Positions 16,445 through 24,040 of a DNA stretch of 43,207 bases are shown one piece after another; positions within the stretch are counted from its first letter, which is position 1, and the number at the start of each line of letters is the position of its first letter. The stretch is from NCBI GenBank assembly GCA_013297655.1, contig JAAFHV010000033.1:6843-50049 (forward strand), written 5' to 3'. The position numbers were made by a program, and so were the translations under genes. Source of the DNA: Myxococcales bacterium. GTDB taxonomy: Bacteria > Myxococcota_A > Polyangia > Polyangiales > Polyangiaceae. The notes under the pieces are model-generated. The model did not search any database, was not told the DNA's origin, and saw only the letters and a list, made by a program, of their open reading frames with translations.

Positions 16445-17518
16445 ATGCTCGCGAAGAGAGAAGACAAGGCACAGAAGACCCTCCACGATCCGCGCTGGGC
16501 GCTCGTGCGCGCGCGTGATCCCGCCGCCGACGGACGGTTCGTGTACTCGGTCGCGACGACCGGCGTGTACTGCCGCCCGTCGTGCGCCGCGCGCCCCGCC
16601 AGACCCGAGAACGTCGATTTTTACGCCACCTGCGCCGAAGCCGAGCGCGCCGGTTATCGCGCGTGCCTGCGTTGCCGACCGAACGAGGCCCCCGCAGCCG
16701 AACGGAGGGCCGCCGAGGTCGCCAAGCTCTGCAGGCTCATCGACGAGTCCGAAGAGACCCCCTCCCTCGAGACGCTCGCGCGGCACGCCGGTCTCAGTGT
16801 ATTTTACACCCAACGCATCTTCAAAGCGGTGACCGGGCTCACCCCGAAGGCCTACGCCGCGGCGAAAAAGGCAGCCCGCGCCCGCGGTGCGCTCGAGGGG
16901 CAAGCGAGCGTCACCGCCGCGGTGTACGACGCGGGCTACGGTTCGTCGGCGCGCTTCTACGAGACGGCGGCGCGGCGCCTCGGGATGAGCCCGAAGGCCT
17001 ACCGCGCCGGCGGAAAAGAAGCGCGGATCTCGTTCGCGATCGGCGCGTGCTCGCTCGGCGCGATCCTCGTGGCGGCGACGACGAAGGGCGTATGTTCGAT
17101 CCTCCTCGGCGACGATCCGGAGGCGCTCGTTCACGATCTCGAACGTCGTTTTCCGGCGGCGGAGCTCGTCGGTGGCGATGCCGACTTCGAGAAGACGGTC
17201 GCCCTCGTCGTCGGGCTCGTCGAGCATCCACGGCGAGGAGCGCGCCTCCCGCTCGACATTCGTGGCACCGCGTTCCAAGAACGCGTATGGCGCGCGCTCA
17301 CTTCGATCCCGGCGGGGTCGACCATGACCTACGCCGAGGTCGCAAAAGCGATCGGCGAGCCGAAGGCCGTCCGCGCGGTCGCACGGGCGTGCGCGTCGAA
17401 CCCGATCGCGATCGCGGTCCCGTGCCATCGGGTCGTGAGGAGCGACGGCGCGCTCGCCGGCTACCGCTGGGGGATCGAACGAAAACGCAGCTTGCTCGCG
17501 CGGGAGACGGCGTCGTGA
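16445..17518 (+). CDS. ada: Ada: methylated-DNA--cysteine methyltransferase / transcriptional activator
   Basis: Full-length Ada of 357 aa. N-terminal zinc domain: Cys43, Cys47, Cys74 and Cys77 (VYCRPSC...RACLRC), the site that in E. coli accepts methyl groups from phosphotriesters and switches the protein to activator. AraC-type helix-turn-helix ~105-188. C-terminal O6-alkylguanine transferase domain ~195-350 with active-site PCHRV (Cys327) and RALTSIPAGSTMTYAEVA. ATG 16445 begins with MLAKRED and the ADA domain soon after; the frame is open upstream to 16367. It heads an operon: its TGA overlaps the GTG of the next dioxygenase gene. By analogy with E. coli ada-alkB it should auto-activate this operon on alkylation damage; no exact Ada box is recognisable in the 105-bp upstream region. 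Confidence 0.95.
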   Translation: MLAKREDKAQKTLHDPRWALVRARDPAADGRFVYSVATTGVYCRPSCAARPARPENVDFYATCAEAERAGYRACLRCRPNEAPAAERRAAEVAKLCRLIDESEETPSLETLARHAGLSVFYTQRIFKAVTGLTPKAYAAAKKAARARGALEGQASVTAAVYDAGYGSSARFYETAARRLGMSPKAYRAGGKEARISFAIGACSLGAILVAATTKGVCSILLGDDPEALVHDLERRFPAAELVGGDADFEKTVALVVGLVEHPRRGARLPLDIRGTAFQERVWRALTSIPAGSTMTYAEVAKAIGEPKAVRAVARACASNPIAIAVPCHRVVRSDGALAGYRWGIERKRSLLARETAS

Positions 17519-18201
17519 TCGACCGGCGCGCCGTCGAAGCCGCCCTCGACGCCAAGGGATCCGCGGTCGTGCGTGGTCTCGTCAGCGCGACGGAGTGCGA
17601 TCGCCTCGTCGCGCTCTACGACCAAGAGCCGCCGTTCCGAAAGCGGGTCGTCATGGCACGGCACGGGTTCGGTCGTGGAGAATACAAATACTTCGCGTAC
17701 CCGCTCCCGCCCTTCGTGGAAGCGCTCCGCTCGGCCCTCTATCCGGCGCTCGTCCCGATCGCGAACCGCTGGAACGAGGCAATGCGGGTCGACGTGCGCT
17801 ACCCGGAGGCGCACGCCGACATGCTCGCGCGCTGCCACGAGGGCGAGCAAACGAAGCCCACCCCGCTGCTCCTTCGTTATGGCGCCGGCGACTACAATTG
17901 CCTTCACCAAGACCTCTACGGCAGCGAGGTTTTTCCGCTTCAAGTCGTGCTCTTGCTCTCCGAGCCGGGGCGAGACTTCGAGGGAGGGGAGCTCGTGATG
18001 ACCGAGCAGCGACCACGCATGCAGTCGCGGGTGGAGGTGCTCGCGCTCGGCAAGGGCGACGCCGCCGTCATCGCCGTGAGCCGGCGCCCAGTGCAGGGAA
18101 AACGAGGAACCCATCGCGTGAACATGCGCCACGGCGTGAGTGAGCTTCGGGCCGGCAAACGCCACACCCTCGGCGTCGTCTTCCACGACGCGACGTCATG
18201 A
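17515..18201 (+). CDS. 2OG-Fe(II) dioxygenase, nucleic-acid-associated type (PF09859-like)
   Basis: GTG 17515 overlaps the ada TGA by 4 bp and gives 228 aa. The double-stranded beta-helix core shows the facial triad HxD (His131, Asp133 in YNCLHQDLYG) with a distal histidine in THRVNMRHGVS (His206 most likely). Downstream basic residues (Arg212, Arg216) could bind 2-oxoglutarate. The segments LLLRYGAGDYNCLHQD and GGELVMTEQRPRMQSR match the proteins I know as Oxygenase-NA (DUF2086, PF09859), predicted to act on nucleic acids. Its place between ada and alkB strongly suggests a role in alkylation repair. The chemistry and substrate are not established. Its TGA overlaps the alkB ATG. Confidence 0.88.
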   Translation: MIDRRAVEAALDAKGSAVVRGLVSATECDRLVALYDQEPPFRKRVVMARHGFGRGEYKYFAYPLPPFVEALRSALYPALVPIANRWNEAMRVDVRYPEAHADMLARCHEGEQTKPTPLLLRYGAGDYNCLHQDLYGSEVFPLQVVLLLSEPGRDFEGGELVMTEQRPRMQSRVEVLALGKGDAAVIAVSRRPVQGKRGTHRVNMRHGVSELRAGKRHTLGVVFHDATS

Positions 18202-18842
18202 CGGAGCAGCTCTCGATGTTCGGCCGCGAGCCTTCGCGGGAGCTTTCGCCGGGGGCGGTGTTGCTTCCCCAGTTCGCGCTCGCGGACGAGGCGGGCTTGC
18301 TCGCGGGGGTTCGTGCCGTGACGGAGCAAGCCGCGTTTCGCCACATGCAGACGCCGGGTGGCTTTCGTATGTCCGTCGCGATGAGCAACTGCGGCGCGCT
18401 CGGCTGGGTCACCGATCGCGCGGGATACCGGTACGAGGCGCGTGATCCGGAGACGGGCGACCTTTGGCCTCCGATGCCGACGAGCCTTCGTGAGCTCGCG
18501 CGCCTTGCCGCTGCACACGCAGGCTACGAGGGCTTCGACCCCGACGCCTGCCTCGTCAATCGTTACGAGCCGGGCGCGCGCATGACCCTCCACCAAGACA
18601 AGAACGAGCGAGACTTCGACGCGCCGATCGTCTCCGTGTCGCTCGGCCTCCCCGCCACGTTCCTCTTCGGCGGTCTCGCGCGGAGCGATCGCCCGGTCCG
18701 TGTCGCGCTCACGCACGGCGACGTCGTCGTGTGGGGTGGCCCGTCGCGGCTCCGCTTTCACGGCGTCATGCCCTTGGCTGAAGGTGAGCACCCGCGCCTC
18801 GGTCGAATACGTGTAAATCTCACGTTTCGCAAGGCTGGCTAA
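18198..18842 (+). CDS. alkB: AlkB: alpha-ketoglutarate-dependent DNA/RNA dealkylase
   Basis: Full-length 214-aa AlkB. Iron ligands His132 and Asp134 lie in NRYEPGARMTLHQDKNE, near-identical to the E. coli core, with His188 in LRFHGV. The 2OG-binding arginines are Arg205 and Arg211 in RVNLTFR. It oxidatively removes methyl groups from 1-methyladenine and 3-methylcytosine. The ATG overlaps the upstream dioxygenase stop (ATGA), so the three repair genes are translationally coupled. Confidence 0.96.
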   Translation: MTEQLSMFGREPSRELSPGAVLLPQFALADEAGLLAGVRAVTEQAAFRHMQTPGGFRMSVAMSNCGALGWVTDRAGYRYEARDPETGDLWPPMPTSLRELARLAAAHAGYEGFDPDACLVNRYEPGARMTLHQDKNERDFDAPIVSVSLGLPATFLFGGLARSDRPVRVALTHGDVVVWGGPSRLRFHGVMPLAEGEHPRLGRIRVNLTFRKAG

Positions 18843-18959
18843 CCGCCCGTTTCGCAACAGGATTGTCGAATTCTGACTTTTCGGTGCGACGAAACCTCCG
18901 GCACCCCATCCAAGGGGCGACCGAGCTGCACAGGGCAGCGCGGCCTTCCTGGAGTCGTC

Positions 18960-19556
18960 ATGAAGCTCGTTCGTTGCCTCGTCCTCGCCGTCGTCACCAC
19001 GTTCGCTCTCCCCGCCGCGGCCGAGTGGACGAAGACCGAGACCCACGAGTACTCCGCCAAGACGAGCCTCAAGATCGTCGATCCGTTGCACGCGAAGGCG
19101 TTCGTCACGATCGGCAACGAGACAAAAGAGGAGTCGCTCCCGGCCATCTTTTCGCTCCCCGACCACGACGCGTACGTGCCGGTGAAGATCGTCGCGGCAG
19201 ACGGAGACACGTGGGTCGGCAAAGTGGAAGTGAAGGCGCACAAGCAGACCGTGGTCCACATGAACCACGTCCCCAAAGCGGCGCCCGCCGCGCCTTCCGC
19301 GCCCGCGCACAAGCTCATCGGTCGGATCGAGAACGGGACCAACCTCTGCCGCGCGAGCGAGCGTGTCGACAAGTACGTCATCATGAAGGACGGAAAGGTG
19401 GCGCACGAGGTCGCGATCGGACCGAACAAGGTCCAGCACAACGTGGAGCTCGAGGCAGGCACCTATACGGTTCGCATCTTCCGCGCCGGCATCTTCGTGA
19501 AGGCGATCCCGCTCGTCGTCGCCGCGGACGGCTGGGTGTTCCGCTACGGGTGCTGA
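18960..19556 (+). CDS. Secreted protein, unknown
   Basis: The 198-aa product has a standard Sec signal peptide (MKLVRCLVLAVVTTFALPAAAEW, cleavage after AAA). The mature protein has two beta-rich halves separated by an Ala/Pro linker (KAAPAAPSAPAHK, ~106-118). The second half (ENGTNLCRASERVDKYVIMKDGKVAHEV...) could be a small beta-sandwich. Cysteines sit in the second half and at the very C-terminus (FRYGC). No enzymatic motif. It follows alkB by 117 bp and probably has its own promoter. Confidence 0.75.
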   Translation: MKLVRCLVLAVVTTFALPAAAEWTKTETHEYSAKTSLKIVDPLHAKAFVTIGNETKEESLPAIFSLPDHDAYVPVKIVAADGDTWVGKVEVKAHKQTVVHMNHVPKAAPAAPSAPAHKLIGRIENGTNLCRASERVDKYVIMKDGKVAHEVAIGPNKVQHNVELEAGTYTVRIFRAGIFVKAIPLVVAADGWVFRYGC

Positions 19557-19614
19557 TCGTGCACGGAACGGACGCGCTCGGGACCGCCGAAAATGGCCGA
19601 GCCGTTCGGAGCGT

Positions 19615-20412
19615 TCAGGGCGCCTTCGGTGCGCTCGCGAGCAGGCGCGCGGTGTGGCCGAGCAGGCTCACGCCGCCCGTGGCGCCGTGGCCGGGGACGA
19701 CGACGCTCGTCTTCTCCGCGTAGCGCTCCGACACGCGCGCGATCGAGCTCGGCCACTCCGCCAGCGCCGCGTCCTTCACGTTGCCGAGGCTCTTCGCCGA
19801 CGCGGCCTTCACCATGCAGCCCCCGAAGAGCACGCGGCTCGCGGGCAGGTACACCACCAGGTTGTCCGGCGCATGCGCGGGACCTGGGAAAAAGACCTCG
19901 ATTTCGATCCCGGCGAGGGTGAGCGAGGCCGGCGATACGAGCGGCTCGGGCGCGAACCCGGGCCGCGCGAGCAGGCGCGTGGTCGCCTCCGTCGCGTGGA
20001 CGCGCACCCCGCGCGCGAACAGCGTCGTGAGGCCCCCCGTTCGGTCGTCGTGAAAGTGCGTGAAGATTGCATGTTTTACGGGGCACTTCCTCCGCGCGGC
20101 CTCCTCGAGGAGGTGCTCGGTCGGGGCGTCGCCCCAGGCCGTGTCGACGAGCACGCCCTCGCCGTTTCCGCACAACAGAAGGCCATTCGACGGAAACACG
20201 CCAACGTCCGGCAGCTCGTGGAACGACGTGTGGACGAGCACGTCGTCCGCGATGTTCGACAGGTCGACGCGGCCGAGCCGGTCGTCGTGTGCTTCGTGTG
20301 CTGCCGCCTCGCCTCCCGCCGCTCCGCGCCCGAGACCTACCTCGCAAGCGAGAGAGCCGACGGCGACGAGGCAGGCGAGCGCGACGGGAAACGAACGAGC
20401 GATCGAAGACAT
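19615..20412 (-). CDS. Subclass B1 metallo-beta-lactamase
   Basis: The 265-aa product has a signal peptide, possibly a lipoprotein one (SLAC, Cys23). It shows the complete B1 zinc set: His119, His121, Asp123 (THFHDDRTGG), His180 (PGPAHAPDN), Cys199 (LFGGCMVK) and His242 (VPGHG). These correspond to the standard H116/H118/D120/H196/C221/H263, and the Lys two residues after the active Cys is also present. The GHxxDN-to-FGGC spacing is typical of B1. The expected activity is zinc-dependent hydrolysis of beta-lactams, including carbapenems, in the periplasm. There is no integron, IS or resistance partner, so it looks like an intrinsic chromosomal gene. ATG 20412 is chosen because the long upstream open frame has no signal. 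It is divergent from the lipoprotein at 20501. Confidence 0.9.
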   Translation of the reverse strand: MSSIARSFPVALACLVAVGSLACEVGLGRGAAGGEAAAHEAHDDRLGRVDLSNIADDVLVHTSFHELPDVGVFPSNGLLLCGNGEGVLVDTAWGDAPTEHLLEEAARRKCPVKHAIFTHFHDDRTGGLTTLFARGVRVHATEATTRLLARPGFAPEPLVSPASLTLAGIEIEVFFPGPAHAPDNLVVYLPASRVLFGGCMVKAASAKSLGNVKDAALAEWPSSIARVSERYAEKTSVVVPGHGATGGVSLLGHTARLLASAPKAP

Positions 20413-20500
20413 GGCGCGGCGGAAGCTACCACTCCGGTCTCGCGCCGCGCTGACGCTCGATTCTTTTCCGAGGCGCTCTCGCGAGGTACCTTTGGTGATC

Positions 20501-21142
20501 ATGAAATCAGCGCGCTTCGTCTTTGCCGTCGTCCCCTGGGTTGCCGTCCTCGCGTGCTCGTCCGACCCTGACGTGGGCGCGAGCGACGCGGGCGCCGATA
20601 CGAACGACTCGTCGACGAGCCCCACACCGACGGACGCAGCGCCGCCGAGCAACGACGCGGCGCCCGCCGACGCGGGGGCCGACGTCGCGTACGTGGAGCC
20701 GGTTTGCCCTCTCCGCAACGACACGGGCGGTCCTGGGCAATACACGGATAGCTGCGTTCGTCGCGAGTGGATCGCCCCGTACGCCGGGACCTACACGAGC
20801 GCCGCGTGCGAGCTCACGATCGTGGCGGCCGGGCCGATCGCCGCGACGTTCACGATGAAGGTGGTGGCCGGCCCGCGCGCGGGCACGTACCCGGTGGCGT
20901 GGGAAGGCGGAGCCGCAGGAGCGGGCAACGACTCGTATTACCGGTTCACGACCGACGCGACGTTCGCGACCACGAAGACCCTCAACTTCAACGCCGGCGA
21001 GAAAACCGCGACCGGCGAGCGCAACGTCTCGCTGCGGATCGAGAACCTCGACACCGGCACGGCGACGTATACGGGCCGGTTCGCGGAGACCGCCGGCGCC
21101 ACCACCGACGAGATCGACTGCGGCGCGTTCACGAAGCGCTGA
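20501..21142 (+). CDS. Lipoprotein with Asp/Thr/Pro-rich linker
   Basis: ATG 20501 starts a lipoprotein signal (MKSARFVFAVVPWVAVLACSS; Cys19). A low-complexity Asp/Ala/Thr/Ser-Pro linker runs to about residue 65. The folded part (~66-213; VCPLRNDTGGPGQY to the end) has three or four cysteines and beta-strand character (TYTSAACELTIVAAG, TLNFNAGEKTATGERNVSLRIENL). Unknown function. The 88-bp gap to the divergent beta-lactamase gene should hold promoters for both. Confidence 0.75.
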   Translation: MKSARFVFAVVPWVAVLACSSDPDVGASDAGADTNDSSTSPTPTDAAPPSNDAAPADAGADVAYVEPVCPLRNDTGGPGQYTDSCVRREWIAPYAGTYTSAACELTIVAAGPIAATFTMKVVAGPRAGTYPVAWEGGAAGAGNDSYYRFTTDATFATTKTLNFNAGEKTATGERNVSLRIENLDTGTATYTGRFAETAGATTDEIDCGAFTKR

Positions 21143-21188
21143 GGTCCGGTCCCTCGCGCTGCCCGCGATCGTCGTCGCGCGGCGCGGA

Positions 21189-21698
21189 TCACTTCGCGAG
21201 CGGCGCTGTCTGTCCGCTCGGCGCGGGCACCACTGGCGCTTCGGGGCCGGAAGCCGTAGACGGTGGAGAGGGCGGCACGGCACTTCCGCTCGCGGCAGGA
21301 TCGGCGGGCCGTTCGGTAGGGCACGCGACCGCGCCTCCGTACATCTCCGGTTGCGCTTGGGGAGTGCTCGCGCACGCCGCGATCGCCGACACGCCCACGA
21401 GCGCCGTTCCGAACGCGAGCGCCCGTTTGGCCTTCGCGAGGCGGGTCGCTGGAACGAGGCGGGTGTCCACCATCTGGAACACCAAGTCACCGTGCGCGTC
21501 GTGGAGGTAACGAACGCAGATCTCCTGGTCGCCGCGTCTCGTGGCCGCGAGGACCACGCGCGCTTCGTCCTCGCTCATGCGCGTCAGATCGTGAACGTGC
21601 TTTTTGCACGTGGCGCAGAAGAGCGTCTTCCCGACGGCCGTCATCGTGTCCCAGTTTTCGGAGCAGGGAGAGGGGATGGGCAGATCGGAGCGCTTCAT
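21189..21698 (-). CDS. Membrane protein with N-terminal CxxC motif (IPxPC...MT...CxxC family)
   Basis: ATG 21698 gives 169 aa beginning MKRSDLPIPSPCSENWDTMT. The N-terminal ~75 residues carry a signature I associate with an uncharacterised family widespread in Bacteroidota and Myxococcota: IPxPCxExWDxM, then FCATCKKHVHDLTRMSEDEA, then EICVRY. The cysteines (12, 39, 42, 72) are placed for metal binding. One membrane helix (~98-117, LAFGTALVGVSAIAACAST) follows, then a Pro/Ser/Ala-rich tail. The zinc-binding part probably faces the cytosol. Function unknown. Convergent to the lipoprotein gene with 46 bp between them. Confidence 0.75.
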   Translation of the reverse strand: MKRSDLPIPSPCSENWDTMTAVGKTLFCATCKKHVHDLTRMSEDEARVVLAATRRGDQEICVRYLHDAHGDLVFQMVDTRLVPATRLAKAKRALAFGTALVGVSAIAACASTPQAQPEMYGGAVACPTERPADPAASGSAVPPSPPSTASGPEAPVVPAPSGQTAPLAK

Positions 21699-21834
21699 CG
21701 AGAGAAGCGTATCGCACGAAGACGATGCCACACGAAGAGACCGTCGGCGCCGTGTGCGCCTGTATAAGTTACTGTATTTGCTTGAAAATATGTTCCGCTG
21801 GGTTCGTCGCTCGCGTGTCCACAGGATGGCGTCA

Positions 21835-21850
21835 GGAGGCTCGCGCCTCC
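21835..21850 (+). promoter_or_regulatory. Short hairpin in the puuD leader
   Basis: GGAGGC-TCGC-GCCTCC forms a 6-bp perfect stem with a 4-base loop about 190 bases before the puuD start. It is one of three stem-loops in this leader. There is no T run, so it is not an obvious terminator. Confidence 0.3.
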
Positions 21851-21914
21851 AGAGCGACGTGAGGTTGGCCCGGCGCCTGGTTCCTCGACAAAATGGGCTC
21901 TAAGGTGCTTCGTG

Positions 21915-21947
21915 GGGCCGCTCGCGAGCGCGGCCCGTCCTCGGGAC
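21915..21947 (+). promoter_or_regulatory. Double stem-loop in the puuD leader
   Basis: GGGCCGC (21915-21921) pairs with GCGGCCC (21930-21936) around an 8-base loop, and GTCC-TCG-GGAC (21937-21947) follows at once. The back-to-back hairpins could form an RNA structure ahead of puuD, but no known riboswitch is recognised. Confidence 0.35.
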
Positions 21948-21959
21948 GGCGCTTTCGTC

Positions 21960-21971
21960 GTCCACGTGGAC
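21960..21971. promoter_or_regulatory. 12-bp palindrome upstream of puuD
   Basis: GTCCACGTGGAC is a perfect palindrome 67 bp before the puuD ATG. It could be a dimeric regulator site, for example for a purine- or urate-responsive factor. The regulator is a guess; only the symmetry and position are seen. Confidence 0.35.
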
Positions 21972-22037
21972 CGCGACCAGTGGTAGCGAAGCGCAAAAGG
22001 GAGCCGTCGTGTCGAACATGCAAGCGAGCCGCAGACG

Positions 22038-23228
22038 ATGAACGCACACATGAGGGAGATCCTCGATCTCGTCGTTCGCTGGGTGCACGTCATCGCCGGC
22101 ATCATGTGGATCGGCAACTCGCTGCTCTTCAACTGGCTCGATCGGAACCTCGAGAAGGTGGAGGGCAAGGGCAAGCTCCACGAGGGCGAGATCTGGCTCC
22201 TCCACTCGGGCGCGTTCTACCAAGTCGAGAAGAAGCTGCTCGCGCCGGGCGAGATGCCCAAGGTGCTCCACTGGTTCAAGTGGCAGAACTTCACCACGTG
22301 GGCGAGCGGGATCACGCTCCTCATCGTCGTCTATTACATGGGGGGCGCTTCGCTGATGCCCGATCCGGGCGTCGCGCGGGTGCATCCGCATGCGCTCGTC
22401 GGCCTCGGTGTCTCGAGCCTCATCGTCGGCTGGATCGTCTACGACCTGCTCTGGCAGTCGCTCGGCAAGACGAAGCCGATGGTGGCGACGGTGCTCTCGA
22501 TCGCGGGCCTCTTCGCGCTCGGTTACGGGCTCACCCACGTGATGAGCGGGCGCGCGGCGTTCCTTCACGTCGGCGTGGTGATGGGCACGTGCATGACCGG
22601 CAACGTGTGGATGACGATCGTGCCCTCCCAGCACGAGCTCGTGAACGCGACGACGGAGGGCCGCGAGCAGGACAAAACCCTGAGCATCAAGGCCAAGCAG
22701 CGGAGCATTCACAACAACTACATGACGTTCCCGCTGTTGTTCATCATGGTGTCGAACCACTTCCCCGCCATCACGGGCGCGAAGCTGGGGTGGGCCGCGC
22801 TCTTCGTCGTGATGACGACTGGCGCGCTCGTGCGGCACTTCATGAACGTCCGGTTCGTCTACGCGTCGTGGTTTCCGGTCACGTGCGGCGTCGTGATCGC
22901 GGGGCTCCTCGGCACGTACGTGCTCACCGCGCGGAAAGAAGATCCGAACGCGGCCGGGGGCCCGAAGATCGCGTTCTCCGAGGCGCGCAGCATCGTGGAG
23001 GCGCGCTGCACGCAGTGCCACTCCGAGCACCCGACGGACGACATGTTCAAGGTGGCCCCGAACGGCGTCATGCTCGACACGCCGGAGCGCATGAAAATCA
23101 TGGCGCAACGCATGCGTGAACGCGCGTGCAACCTGAAGACGATGCCGCTCGCGAACAAAACCAACATGACCGATCCCGAGCGCGAGATCCTCGGCCGTTG
23201 GGTCGCCCAAGGGGCCAACACCGACTGA
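22038..23228 (+). CDS. puuD: Membrane-bound urate oxidase PuuD with cytochrome c domain
   Basis: The 396-aa protein has the PuuD layout: an N-terminal integral-membrane urate hydroxylase domain of about eight helices (WVHVIAGIMWIGNSLLFNWLD, IWLLHSGAFYQVEK, LHWFKWQNFTTWASG, MGTCMTGNVWMTIVPSQ, RSIHNNYMTFPLLFIMVSNHFP) and a C-terminal cytochrome c domain (~310-396). The latter has CTQCH (Cys324-His328) for covalent heme and Met369 or Met377 as probable axial ligand. The family oxidises urate to 5-hydroxyisourate and passes the electrons to the respiratory chain instead of making peroxide. No other purine catabolism gene lies in the window. ATG 22038 precedes a second in-frame ATG at 22050; either fits. 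Confidence 0.94.
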   Translation: MNAHMREILDLVVRWVHVIAGIMWIGNSLLFNWLDRNLEKVEGKGKLHEGEIWLLHSGAFYQVEKKLLAPGEMPKVLHWFKWQNFTTWASGITLLIVVYYMGGASLMPDPGVARVHPHALVGLGVSSLIVGWIVYDLLWQSLGKTKPMVATVLSIAGLFALGYGLTHVMSGRAAFLHVGVVMGTCMTGNVWMTIVPSQHELVNATTEGREQDKTLSIKAKQRSIHNNYMTFPLLFIMVSNHFPAITGAKLGWAALFVVMTTGALVRHFMNVRFVYASWFPVTCGVVIAGLLGTYVLTARKEDPNAAGGPKIAFSEARSIVEARCTQCHSEHPTDDMFKVAPNGVMLDTPERMKIMAQRMRERACNLKTMPLANKTNMTDPEREILGRWVAQGANTD

Positions 23229-23308
23229 GCGCCGACCCGCCACGTCGACCATCGCACCGCCCCGAGAGCCCGTTGTCGCGTGCGCCCGCTTCCGGTACGA
23301 CTCGGAGC

Positions 23309-24040
23309 ATGCATCGTGCAAGTGTATTCGCGGCCGCGCTCGTGCTCGGCTCCGCGGCCTGCGGAGATCCTTCGGCGCGGTCCGCGGCCGTGCCCACGCT
23401 CCCGGCGGCGACCGCACCTTCGTCGACCGCCGAGCCGACGGGTGGGAAAAATAAGGGTCCCTTGGCCCCGGCGCCCGATTGTGCGGCCACCCTCGTCACG
23501 CGCTCGGTCGTCGATCGCCTCGGCCGCAAGCCCGGGGAGTGGACGCGCGTAGGCACCGTCGTGGTCGCGATGAAGGACCGCCGGCCCACCCGTTTCGAGC
23601 TCAAGGATCGTGAAGGTGGGGCCGTTTCCGGGCTCGACGCGCCGGATTCGGCGCCCGCGTTTCGTGATGCGGTGCGAGCCGAGGTCTGTCGTGTCGGCGG
23701 CGTGTCCGTCGTCGCGGAGGCCGAGGCACCCGAGAACGGAGCCTATGCGCTCAGCGTATGGAAGCCCGTCAGCCCGAACGAGAGCGCCGATCTCGACTAC
23801 GTCTGCAAAGGACCACCGAAGGGGGTCGGGCAGGGGCTCGAGCCCGCGCAGCTTCGTGTGGTCGCGATCGAGGCGTACGAGGTGATGCTCGGCTCTCCCA
23901 AGTGGCGGGCGTTCTTCCGCGCGCTCCACGACGAGATCCGCAAGAAGGACGCGAACGTCGACGAGGTGCGCCGCGCAAAAGCGACCGAGCTGCGCTCCGC
24001 AGTGGCCGATTGCTGGTTTTCGAGCATCCTGGCGCCATGA
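23309..24040 (+). CDS. Lipoprotein, unknown function
   Basis: ATG 23309 opens a 243-aa protein with lipoprotein signal (FAAALVLGSAACGDP; Cys18). After a Thr/Ala/Pro-rich linker the folded part starts near LAPAPDCAATLVTR. It contains scattered cysteines, and the last ~70 residues are helical and charged (RAFFRALHDEIRKKDANVDE). No family is recognised. The long upstream frame is antisense and shadow composition. Its TGA overlaps the start of the next lipoprotein gene (ATGA), so the two are coupled. Confidence 0.7.
   Translation: MHRASVFAAALVLGSAACGDPSARSAAVPTLPAATAPSSTAEPTGGKNKGPLAPAPDCAATLVTRSVVDRLGRKPGEWTRVGTVVVAMKDRRPTRFELKDREGGAVSGLDAPDSAPAFRDAVRAEVCRVGGVSVVAEAEAPENGAYALSVWKPVSPNESADLDYVCKGPPKGVGQGLEPAQLRVVAIEAYEVMLGSPKWRAFFRALHDEIRKKDANVDEVRRAKATELRSAVADCWFSSILAP

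Larger units (their letters stand above)
21699..22037. other. Intergenic region with AT-rich island and structured leader upstream of puuD
   Basis: 339 bases without a supportable gene. An AT-rich island (21761-21794: TGTATAAGTTACTGTATTTG onward) is very unlike the surrounding DNA and is a likely promoter for the minus-strand gene at 21698, puuD, or both. Downstream towards puuD are hairpins at 21835-21850 and 21915-21947 and a 12-bp palindrome at 21960-21971. Confidence 0.45.

Noticed and set aside
15215-17428. 737-aa open frame on the minus strand
   Set aside because: It lies antisense to the acyltransferase and ada genes, is Arg/Glu-rich with no domain, and is explained by GC-rich codon shadowing.
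21761-21794. AT-rich island considered as a trace of horizontal transfer
   Set aside because: It is only ~34 bases long, lies in an intergenic region between native-looking genes and is better explained as a promoter.
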